From the NCBI GenBank assembly GCA_008729055.1, contig SDUX01000004.1, positions 4,976,559 to 5,040,558 on the forward strand: a stretch of 64,000 bases of DNA, in the 5' to 3' direction. The notes below the pieces were generated by a model, which did no database searches, was not told the origin of the DNA, and worked only from the letters and a program-made list of their open reading frames with translations. Origin of the DNA: Pyropia haitanensis (taxonomy: Eukaryota > Rhodophyta > Bangiophyceae > Bangiales > Bangiaceae). Each line of letters begins with the position of its first letter. Position 1 is the stretch's first letter. The translations under genes and the position numbers were made by a program. Of this stretch, positions 56,611 to 64,000 are shown piece by piece.

Positions 56611-56631
56611 GATAACACCCCCCCTGTTATC
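56611..56631. repeat. hairpin with C7 loop
   Basis: GATAACA, seven C, then TGTTATC: a perfect 7-bp stem. GGTTT just upstream and AAACC just downstream extend it with a bulge. Confidence 0.75.
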
Positions 56632-56646
56632 AAACCCCCCTCACGA

Positions 56647-56694
56647 CCTCTGGGAGGGGGTCGGATAAAATGTTATCCAACCCCCCCCCAGAGG
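56647..56694. repeat. long hairpin
   Basis: CCTCTGG pairs with CCAGAGG (7 bp), GGGGGT with ACCCCC (6 bp) and GGATAA with TTATCC (6 bp) around an AATG loop, with only a 2-base internal loop and one mismatch. The inner GGATAA/TTATCC repeats the motif of the hairpin 20 bases upstream. Confidence 0.75.
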
Positions 56695-57310
56695 TGCTGT
56701 GGGGGGTTAGCTAACTACACCTCGACGCCGCGCTCGTCCGTCGGCCCAGGAAGACAAGGACGAAAATCAGCTGCCGTACACTCTCGCTACTTGTTTGGAC
56801 CCGATGTCCCATGCTGCTGGACTTGGTCCGGACTGTCTTCCTCGCCGCCCGTGTACTTTCTGACGCGCTCGCCACGCGGCCTGCATCCGTGTGCGCACGA
56901 GCAGGGCCGTGCAGCGCACCGCGGACTGTAATCAAGGGAGGCACGGCCGGCGCGGCCCCTTTGCCGCCACGCCGCCCCCCGCCGTCCCGTCGGTGGCGCG
57001 CGCACGGTGCGGCGCGGGCGGCGGAGGGGGGGGGGGGGGGCGCGGGACGCTGCTGCCGCCGCACGCACCGGCACGCGCCGCGGCCGTGCGTGCCTGCCGC
57101 CGCCGCCCGTCCCGCGCCGCCGCCGCGGCCTGGCGCGGTGGCCGTCGCGGACGTGGCCGTGCGTTTGGCCGCCGCCGCCGCGGCAGCCGCGTGCCCCCCC
57201 CCGCCGCCCTCTGGGGACGTGGTTCGTCGCTCCTCGCCGCCCGCGCCTCTCCCCCCCCCCCCCCCCCCCGCCCCCGCCGCCGTCCCCCCGGCGGGGGTGT
57301 GGGTGCGGCC

Positions 57311-60300
57311 ATGGCGACGGGCGTGCCGCCGACGCCCGCCGCCGACCGCGCGGCGGAGGCGTCGGCGTTTGACCACGCCACGCACGGGGCGGCGGTGGAC
57401 TGGAGCCCCCGCTGCCTGCTCGTCCACGGCGTGCCGGCGCTCCTCGTCTGCGCCGAGGTGCACTACTTTCGGCTGCCCGACGCGTCGCGCTGGCGGGGTG
57501 TGCTGCTCTCCCTCCGCGCGTCGGGCTTCAACGCCGTCCGCCTCTACTTTCACTGGGGCGCCCACTCCCCCGCGCCCGGCGTGTACCACTTTGACGGCAA
57601 CCGCGACGTGTCGCGGCTGCTCGCGCTGTGCACCGAGCTGCGGCTGCTCGTCATTGCCGCGCCCGGCCCGTACATCTGCGCCGAGGTGCAGGCCGGCGGC
57701 TACCCGTCGTGGCTGGTCGCCCGCCGCGACGTGCTCGTCCGCCACCTGACGCTCCCGCCGGTGGGGCTCGTCAAGCGCTGGGACGCCGCCTTCCACGCCG
57801 CCTGCGTCGAGTGGCTCGCCGCCATCATCCCGCGCATCGCCGCGCACGAGCGCACCGCCACCGCGACGGGGTGCGTGGTGGCGGTGCAGGTGGAGAACGA
57901 GCTCCGCCAGACGCTCGGCGGGCTGGACCTGTCGCTCAGCGATGAGGTGCGGCTGCTGGCCGACGCGGTCCGCGCGGCGGGCTGCACCGTCCCGCTCTTC
58001 CACAATGACGACTCGCCGGCGGGCTCGTGGGCGACGGGCAAGCGCGCGCGGCGGGCGCTGCTGGGGGGGGCCCGCGCGGGCGACCGCTCGTACCGCTCCG
58101 ACCTGTACGGCTTTGACCTCTACTTTACGTTCACGCCGGGCTGCGCGTCGGGCGACGCGTCGTCGTGCCAGGTGGGGATGCTGGAGCTGGGCGGCGCCGC
58201 CGCGTGCACGCAGGTGGCGTGCGGCGTCGGCGGCACGGGCGTCGGCGGCGCCGACGGCGCGCTGACGCGGTGCCTCTTCCACCCCGACGTTCGCTACGCG
58301 GCGCCGCCCGCGGTGGGGTGGACGACCGCCTCCCTCGCCGCCGCCGTCGACGGCCTGGAGCGGACGATGCGGCGGATTGGGGGCTCGGCGGCGTCGGCGC
58401 CGCCCATCGTGGCCGAAGGCCAGGTCGGCTGGATCAACCAGTGGGCGCGCACCCGCGGCTACGACGACGTGTACACGTTTTTTGGCGACGCCTTCTCCGC
58501 GACGCTCGCCGTCTCCCTCGCCGCGCAGGGCGTGACGATTGCCAACTGGTACATGTCCGCGGGGGGCACCAACTATGGGTGCATTGGCGACACGGAGGTG
58601 TACACGTCGTACGACTACTCGGCGTTTGTGCGCGAGTATGGCAAGCTGTCGTCGCGGGGGCGGCGGCTGCGGCGGGTGTCGCTGTTCCAGCGCGCCTTTG
58701 CGGGCGCGGGGCTCGCCGCGTGCGCGCGGGTCGCGGACCGCAAGGCGGTCGCCGCGTCTGTGGGGGGGCTCCTCCTCTGCGCCCGCCGCGCGGTGGCGCC
58801 CATCCCCGTGCGCGGCGCGCCGCCGCTGGCGGCGGCCGCCGCCGACGCGCCGGACCTCCTCGACGGCTCGTCGCGGCGGCCGACGTACCTCTTCCTCCGC
58901 AACTTTGGCGCCGACGCCGGCCCGCCGGTGCGCTACTCGGTGGTGGTGGCGGGGGTGGTGGCGGGGGGCACCCTCTCCCCCCGCGGCGCCTCCATCCTGC
59001 CCGCCACCTACCCGCTGGCGGGCGGCCTGTCCCTCCACCTGGCCACCCTCCCCGTGCTGCTGCGCGGCGTCCACGCGGGCGCCGAGCTGTGGGCCGCCGC
59101 CGTTCGGCCCGCCGAGGCGGGGGTGCTGGTCTTCCACGCGGCGGGCCTGGGCGCGCCCGCCGGCCTGACCGCCTCGTGGGCGGCGGTCGACGGCTCGGCG
59201 GCGGGGGTGGTGGCGGCGTCCGCGGCAGACCCGGGGGCGACCACCCCCGTCGGCGAACGGGTGCCGCTCGACGAGCAGCCGCTGGGCGCGCCGCCGGGCG
59301 GCGCCAACGCCGCCGGCGCGCCGGTCAGCCTGGTCGCGTCCACCGAAGAGATTGGCGGCCTGTGCTTCACGCTGGCCGTCCGCCGCGGCGGGCTGGTGGT
59401 GGCCGTCACCGCCGGCAGCGGCGGCGGCCAGGCGGCTGCTGACGCGCCCGTCCTCTTCCGCCTCCTCGCCGTCGCCGACGCGGACGCGGATTCGCTCACC
59501 GCCGAGCTCGCCGCCGTCGAGGCGCACCACTTTCCCGTCGTCGCGGCTGGCCGGGACGGCAAGTCGCCGGGGCCGGCGGCGCAGCGGTTTGGGGTTGCCT
59601 GGGGGGGGGCAGAGGACCTCGCTTTTGACCCGGCGTCGGGGGAGCTGACCGTCGGGCTCGCCGCGGGTGGGGGGGCGTCGCCGGCGACGCCGGCGCCTGT
59701 GTACCTCCTTCGGGGGGTGGGCGACGGCGGCGGCGGCGGGTCGCCCGGCGATGTCGACAGCCGCCTGTCGGCGGTGACCACCGAGAGCGGCGCCGCCAGT
59801 GATGCCGGCGGTACCGGCGGCGGCGGCGGCAGCGGCGGCGGCGGCGGCGGCGGCGGGCGGCCGCCCGAGGCGTTTGTGCCGCTCCCGCCGGCCGTGCTCG
59901 CCGTCTGCCCCGGCCTGTACGTGCTGCCGCCGGCCGGGTCAGCGGGCGCCCCTCCCCCCGCGGCGGGCGCCCTGTCCGCCCCGTCGCGGGCGCTGCTGTC
60001 GTCCCCCACCTACGCGGTGCCGCTGGCCGAGCCGCTCCTCCGGGCGGTCGACTGGGCCGCCGACGTTGCGTGGACGCCCATCGCGTACGCGGACCGCAAC
60101 CCGCTGTACCACCACTACACGAGCGGCCACGTGGCGTACCGGCTGCGCTTCCGGCTGCCCCGCGGGGCGCGGCGGCCGCCGCGGGTCAAGCTCACCCTCA
60201 ACGTCCGCCACGTGGGCACCGTCTGGGTGGACGGCGCGGCGGTGGCGGGGCAGGTGTGCTACAGCCACAACGCGATCAGCGCGGGCGCGATGCACTTTGC

Positions 60301-61072
60301 AGACGTGCACTACGCCGGGCGCAAGAGCCACGACCTGACCCCGCACCTGGCACCCGACACGGACGACGGGGAGCACACGGTGGTCATCCTCGTCGAGTCG
60401 CTCGGCCACTCGCGGTCGCCCTTTCTCCTCAACGACGTTCGCAACCTGCGGGGGCTCCTGTCGGCCCGCCTCTCCCGCGTCGCGGCGGACCGGCGGTGGG
60501 ACATTGCGGGGGTGGACGTGACCAAGCTGCGGGACCCGTTCAACACGTCGGGCCTGCCGCTCGAGGGGGAGGCCACCGGCGCGTCCCTGCCGGCCGCGGC
60601 GGCGGCGGCCGGCGCGGGCGCCGCCGCGTGGGCGCCCCTGGCCGGCCGCGGCGGCGGTGCGGCGGCGCTGAGCATCCCCCTCACCCCCCGCGCGGGCCTC
60701 GTGTGGGTGCGTGCCCACTTTGACGCGCCCGCCGCCGCGGCGGGCGCGGCGCTGGCCGGGTGCGGCCGCGGCGGCGGCCTCGCCTACCCGCTGCGGCTGG
60801 TCCTCGACGGCGCCCCCGCGTCGGCGCACCTGTGGGTCAACGGCCTGCTCGTCGGCCGCTTCATCGAGCCGCTCGGCCCGCAGTCGAGCTTTTACGTCCC
60901 GGACGGGCTGCTGACGGAGCGCCACAACCTGCTAGCCGTCGCGGCGTACGCGCCACGGGCGGTCAACCTGGTCGTCCGCCTGCAGCCGTGGGTGGTGGCG
61001 CCGAGCACAGGCAACCTTGACCCGCAGGGGGGGGTGTACGCGGTGGAGCGGCGAGTGCTGTCCGTTTGGTAA
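57311..61072 (+). CDS. GH35 beta-galactosidase
   Basis: The enzyme hydrolyses terminal non-reducing beta-galactosides; in an alga the substrates would be cell-wall or storage galactans or glycans. From ATG 57311 (MATGVPPTPAADRAAEAS) it has 1253 residues, long for GH35. The TIM-barrel has the family start LLVHGVPALLVCAEVHYFR, then FNAVRLYFHWGAHSP and APGPYICAEVQAGGYPSWL. The acid/base Glu is E197 in VAVQVENEL; the nucleophile is E369 in IVAEGQVGWINQW. MSAGGTNYG and TSYDYSAFVREYGKL complete the barrel. After Ala/Gly-rich beta regions, C-terminal jelly-roll features appear: HLWVNGLLVGRF and SSFYVPDGLL. A Gly-rich insert sits near residues 830-850. No signal peptide is visible at this start; the open frame continues upstream but is low-complexity, and another ATG at 56811 in a different frame begins MLLDLVRTVFLAARVL, a hydrophobic start that could be the true N-terminus if a run-length error intervenes. 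Confidence 0.9.
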   Translation: MATGVPPTPAADRAAEASAFDHATHGAAVDWSPRCLLVHGVPALLVCAEVHYFRLPDASRWRGVLLSLRASGFNAVRLYFHWGAHSPAPGVYHFDGNRDVSRLLALCTELRLLVIAAPGPYICAEVQAGGYPSWLVARRDVLVRHLTLPPVGLVKRWDAAFHAACVEWLAAIIPRIAAHERTATATGCVVAVQVENELRQTLGGLDLSLSDEVRLLADAVRAAGCTVPLFHNDDSPAGSWATGKRARRALLGGARAGDRSYRSDLYGFDLYFTFTPGCASGDASSCQVGMLELGGAAACTQVACGVGGTGVGGADGALTRCLFHPDVRYAAPPAVGWTTASLAAAVDGLERTMRRIGGSAASAPPIVAEGQVGWINQWARTRGYDDVYTFFGDAFSATLAVSLAAQGVTIANWYMSAGGTNYGCIGDTEVYTSYDYSAFVREYGKLSSRGRRLRRVSLFQRAFAGAGLAACARVADRKAVAASVGGLLLCARRAVAPIPVRGAPPLAAAAADAPDLLDGSSRRPTYLFLRNFGADAGPPVRYSVVVAGVVAGGTLSPRGASILPATYPLAGGLSLHLATLPVLLRGVHAGAELWAAAVRPAEAGVLVFHAAGLGAPAGLTASWAAVDGSAAGVVAASAADPGATTPVGERVPLDEQPLGAPPGGANAAGAPVSLVASTEEIGGLCFTLAVRRGGLVVAVTAGSGGGQAAADAPVLFRLLAVADADADSLTAELAAVEAHHFPVVAAGRDGKSPGPAAQRFGVAWGGAEDLAFDPASGELTVGLAAGGGASPATPAPVYLLRGVGDGGGGGSPGDVDSRLSAVTTESGAASDAGGTGGGGGSGGGGGGGGRPPEAFVPLPPAVLAVCPGLYVLPPAGSAGAPPPAAGALSAPSRALLSSPTYAVPLAEPLLRAVDWAADVAWTPIAYADRNPLYHHYTSGHVAYRLRFRLPRGARRPPRVKLTLNVRHVGTVWVDGAAVAGQVCYSHNAISAGAMHFADVHYAGRKSHDLTPHLAPDTDDGEHTVVILVESLGHSRSPFLLNDVRNLRGLLSARLSRVAADRRWDIAGVDVTKLRDPFNTSGLPLEGEATGASLPAAAAAAGAGAAAWAPLAGRGGGAAALSIPLTPRAGLVWVRAHFDAPAAAAGAALAGCGRGGGLAYPLRLVLDGAPASAHLWVNGLLVGRFIEPLGPQSSFYVPDGLLTERHNLLAVAAYAPRAVNLVVRLQPWVVAPSTGNLDPQGGVYAVERRVLSVW

Positions 61073-61629
61073 GGGGCGAGTAGAGGGGTGGGTTGGGGGG
61101 GTATGACAGGGGGGGGGGGCACGGAGCTGTCGGTTGGCGGCTCGGTTGCTGTATCTATTTTTTTTGGCAATCGCGATTACTGAGTCGTGTGTGGTGGGGT
61201 ACGTCAGAGGGAAGGGGAGGCCATGGGTTGTGGTAACCGGTTTAGGCTTTTTTGGGCAGTCGCTCGCCGCGCTTCGTGTCGTGTGTGTGACACATGCTGT
61301 AGTCACAGGGTAGGGTACACTTTCGCCCTCAGCGGGTTTGTCTGCGGAACACGCGCCGTTGGGCCCGCCTACGAGACGCACAACCCATTCGCGTCATGCC
61401 AGTGAGCAACGTCACGCACGCTACAACCAACACCAACACATCAACGCACGTGCGCCGTGCAGGCGCGCACCCAGACCCTCTTCACCGATAGCGACTCAAG
61501 CCTCAACACTCAGCGGAGGTGCAAAGAGGGGGAGATGACCAACACAGCCCACCACGTCCCGCCTCATCAGCTCTGGGACCAAAAAAGGAGAAAAAAAAAA
61601 TACATGCGGCCAACCCAGTCCTAGGGAGC
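61073..61629. other. convergent 3' intergenic region
   Basis: The region lies between the stops of the beta-galactosidase (plus) and NDUFS2 (minus) genes. It includes an A/T tract near 61150 and an A run near 61580. No coding signal. Confidence 0.5.
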
Positions 61630-63805
61630 TCAACGGTCCACCTCCCCAAACACAATGTCCTGGGTGCCCACAATCGTCACCACGTCAGCAACCATGTGGC
61701 CCTTGCTCATAAAGTTGAGCCCCGCCAGGTGAGCAAAGCCCGGCGCACGGATGCGGCACCGGTAGGGCCGGTTGGTGCCGTCCGCCACGAGCGCAACGCT
61801 AAACTCGCCCTTGGGCGCCTCCACCGACATGCACACCTCCCCCGGGGGTACCAGGAAGCCCTCTGAGTAGAGCTTAAAGTGGTGGATGAGCGCCTCCATT
61901 GACTGCTTCAGCTGCCCCCGTGACGGCGGTGAGATCTTGCGGTCGTCCACCTTGATCTCCCCCGCCGGCATCTGGTTGAGGCACTGCACAATGATGCGCA
62001 CGCTCTGGCGCATCTCCTCCATGCGGCACAAGTAGCGGTCGTAGCAGTCCCCATTGACGCCAACGGGCACGTTGAAGTCTACCTCCCCGTACGCGTCGTA
62101 GGGCTGGGTCTTGCGGAGGTCCCACGCCACACCCGAGCCGCGCAGCATCACACCCGAAAAGCCCCAGTTGAGAGCCTCCTCCGCAGTTACCACCCCAATG
62201 TCCACCAGCCGCTGCTTCCAGATCCGGTTGCCCGTCAGCATCTCCTCCATCTCGTCAATGCGAGAGATGAAGGGCTCGCAAAACGCGTAGATGTCGTCCA
62301 TGAGACCCATCGGCAGGTCCTGGGCCACCCCCCCGGGGCGCACGTAGGCAGAGTGCAGGCGCGCTCCAGACACGCGCTCATAAAACTCCATCAGCTTCTC
62401 CCGCTCCTCAAAGGCCCACAGGAAGGGGGTCAGCGCGCCCACGTCCATAGCGTGACACGGCACGGCCAGTAGATGATTCAGCAGCCGCGTGATTTCCGCA
62501 AACAACGTGCGAATATACCGCGCACGAGGGGGGACAGTCGTCTTGAGCAACTTCTCCACAGCCAGTGAGTAGCACTGCTCCTGAGCCATCATGGACACAT
62601 CTGTGGGTAAGGGAAAAGAGTGGAGAAAATCACACACAAGCAGCGGTTATGGCAAACAGAAAGGGAAACACCACGAGGCAAAATAGGATAGTCAGCATGA
62701 GCGCCGCCTCAGGCAACCAATCTCGCCCCATGGTCTACAAGTGTGTGTAGACGTGCACGCCCCTGTGCCCAGTGGCAATGAAAGAGACTGCACGACCTCT
62801 GCAGATGAGCAAAAGACGAGGAGTACGCCCGAGCAAGCACACACGAGAGACGAGCGCAACGTACAGTCGAGACGATCGAAATAGGGCAGCGCCTGCAGGT
62901 ACGTCTTGTGCTCAATGAGCTTCTCCGTACCCCGATGCAGGAGCCCAATGTGAGGGTCGGCGCGCTCGACCACCTCCCCATCCAGCTCAAGAACCAGACG
63001 CAACACCCCGTGCTGCACACAAACACACCCACCCAACACAACCGCTCACCCAAGGAAGTGAAGCACAAACGGGAGGGAAGTCAGTCGTCACGCATGGCTC
63101 GACAAAAGGCGTGAGCCAGGCCGGTAGGTCCGCCCGTACCCACCCAAAAATACAGGAACGCGCGCGCAAAAGCAACATGGAACACAGGTTGGGGCAGCAA
63201 AATAGAGACGTACAGCTGCTCATGGTGGAACGAGAAGGAGGCAACCATGCCAAAAGCAAGAGTGTGCGCGGAAACAAAAGCGTCGCTACGTGAGTCCCCC
63301 AGTCCACAGCACATAACGTAACCGCACGAGGTGCAGTAGACTCCCCATACATGGGACAAGACAACAGCATCCAGCCACAAACAAAGAGCCAGCCGCAAGT
63401 AGCCAGACCAGCCGCCACCCAGAAAGCCCAACTACCCGCCGGTGCCCGGCGGTGTGGCCGTCCCTCCCAGCGGCAGCGCCAACACGTACCCGCGGGGTGC
63501 TGGGGCCCAAAGTTGAGCGTAAAGTTCTTGATGGACTTTTGGGCCTCCCGGTCGGCGCGGAAGCGCGCCGCCTCGTCGACGGTCAGCTGCTGGGGGGACA
63601 CCTCCCCCGCCACGACCCGCACCGCCGCCTCCGTCGCGAGCGCCTCGTTCGCCGCCACCCCCGCCGCCGACGGCAGCGCCGCCCGCGACACCGACCGAGA
63701 CGCCGATGCACCCGCGGGGAACAAGGCGCCGCGGGCAGACCCGCCGCCGTCGGCGGCAAAGCGGCGGAGCGCGGCGCCGCCGCGCGTGGCGGCGGTGCGC
63801 AGCAT
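61630..63805 (-). CDS. NDUFS2: NADH dehydrogenase (complex I) 49-kDa subunit NDUFS2/NAD7 (3 exons)
   Basis: This is a quinone-site core subunit of mitochondrial complex I, here nucleus-encoded. Exon 1 (63805-63490) begins [16 protein letters not shown], an Arg/Ala/Ser presequence, and ends [12 protein letters not shown]. Exon 2 (63012-62865) reads [20 protein letters not shown] through ALPYFDRLD. Exon 3 (62600-61630) reads [19 protein letters not shown] to the classical ending [14 protein letters not shown]. Intron 2 is GTACGT...CCACAG and joins in phase (T+AT = Tyr). Intron 1 has a GTACGT donor and GTGCAG acceptor, but the simple join leaves one extra base; an acceptor 32 bases upstream would restore the frame with ten extra residues in a block that never has them. 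Family residues including [26 protein letters not shown] and PGEIKVDD are intact. Total about 478-488 residues, normal for the family. Confidence 0.95.
62601..62864 (-). other. NDUFS2 intron 2
   Basis: 264 bases with donor GACT|GTACGT and acceptor CCACAG|ATGTG. Splicing restores [14 protein letters not shown], a continuous motif in all NAD7/NDUFS2 proteins. Confidence 0.9.
63013..63489 (-). other. NDUFS2 intron 1 (phase problem)
   Basis: 477 bases with donor GCGG|GTACGT and acceptor GTGCAG|CACGGG. The flanking exon ends are fixed by the conserved GPQHPAAHGVLR motif, but the join is one base out of phase. Confidence 0.7.
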
Positions 63806-64000
63806 GACGTACGGCCGAGGGGCACGCCAAGGGACCAAAAACGAAGGCAGGTGCAGGGGGCCCGCAAAAGAACAAAAAAAAAAAGCACCAGGGGGCGTGA
63901 AGGGGAGCGCCCACGCAGCGGGCCGGGGCAGCGCAGCCGCAGCGCAACGAGACGCAAGATGTCGTCGACGCGTCCAGCGCCAACGAAGCGGGTGGTAGGG

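Larger units (their letters stand above)
55282..57310. other. 5' region of the beta-galactosidase gene, no gene seen
   Basis: Outer diverged repeat homology persists to about 55825. A frame on the minus strand at 55945-56439 starts with ATG and is Pro/Ser/Ala-rich without a domain. Hairpin-forming DNA lies at 56611-56694. Between 56900 and 57300 the DNA is GC-tract rich. Confidence 0.4.

Noticed and set aside
56711..59530. 939-codon minus-strand frame
   Set aside because: Antisense shadow of the GH35 gene, whose catalytic motifs are on the plus strand.
1..64000. CRISPR arrays, rRNA genes, bacterial operon signals
   Set aside because: None seen; introns, poly(A) signals and an LTR element point to a eukaryote.

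Overview
This window looks like nuclear DNA of a eukaryote. Its genes are NDUFS2 with a mitochondrial presequence, dyskerin, membralin, TDP1 and a bZIP factor, some split by GT-AG introns of about 35 to 430 bases or more, and it holds a complete Copia-type LTR retrotransposon. The DNA is extremely GC-rich with long G, C and GGC runs, and proteins carry Ala, Gly and Pro tracts. My best guess is a bangialean red alga (Porphyra/Pyropia type). That is an inference from style and gene content, not from a marker sequence.

Layout. 0.9-2.9 kb: dyskerin (+, 2 exons). 3.2-4.2 kb: coiled-coil protein (-). 6.9-8.4 kb: bZIP factor (-, 2 exons, rebuilt here). 11.9-13.0 kb: unknown helical protein (+). 13.8-14.2 kb: secreted I9-type protease inhibitor (-). 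15.0-17.3 kb: membralin (+). 17.9-19.1 kb: possible Ala-rich gene (-). 19.2-25.7 kb: intact Copia element with identical 573-bp LTRs and a 5-bp target duplication. 25.7-29.4 kb: two candidate non-autonomous inverted-repeat elements. 29.9-32.6 kb: DEG/ENaC-like channel (+). 33.2-35.9 kb: tyrosyl-DNA phosphodiesterase (+). 37.2-55.3 kb: a 2.7-kb inverted repeat whose arms face each other across 12.7 kb; the interior holds one Cys-rich zinc-finger gene (-) and about 8 kb of G/C-run DNA. 57.3-61.1 kb: GH35 beta-galactosidase (+). 61.6-63.8 kb: NDUFS2 (-, 3 exons).

The genes do not form a pathway; they are independent housekeeping and accessory genes as expected for a eukaryote. Two points matter to a user of this annotation. 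First, four genes (membralin, the channel, TDP1, the zinc-finger gene) change reading frame exactly where long G or C runs occur, so either the run lengths are wrong in this sequence or the loci are damaged. Second, mobile and repeated DNA makes up much of the rest: the recent retrotransposon, two inverted-repeat elements, the large inverted repeat and several simple-sequence tracts.
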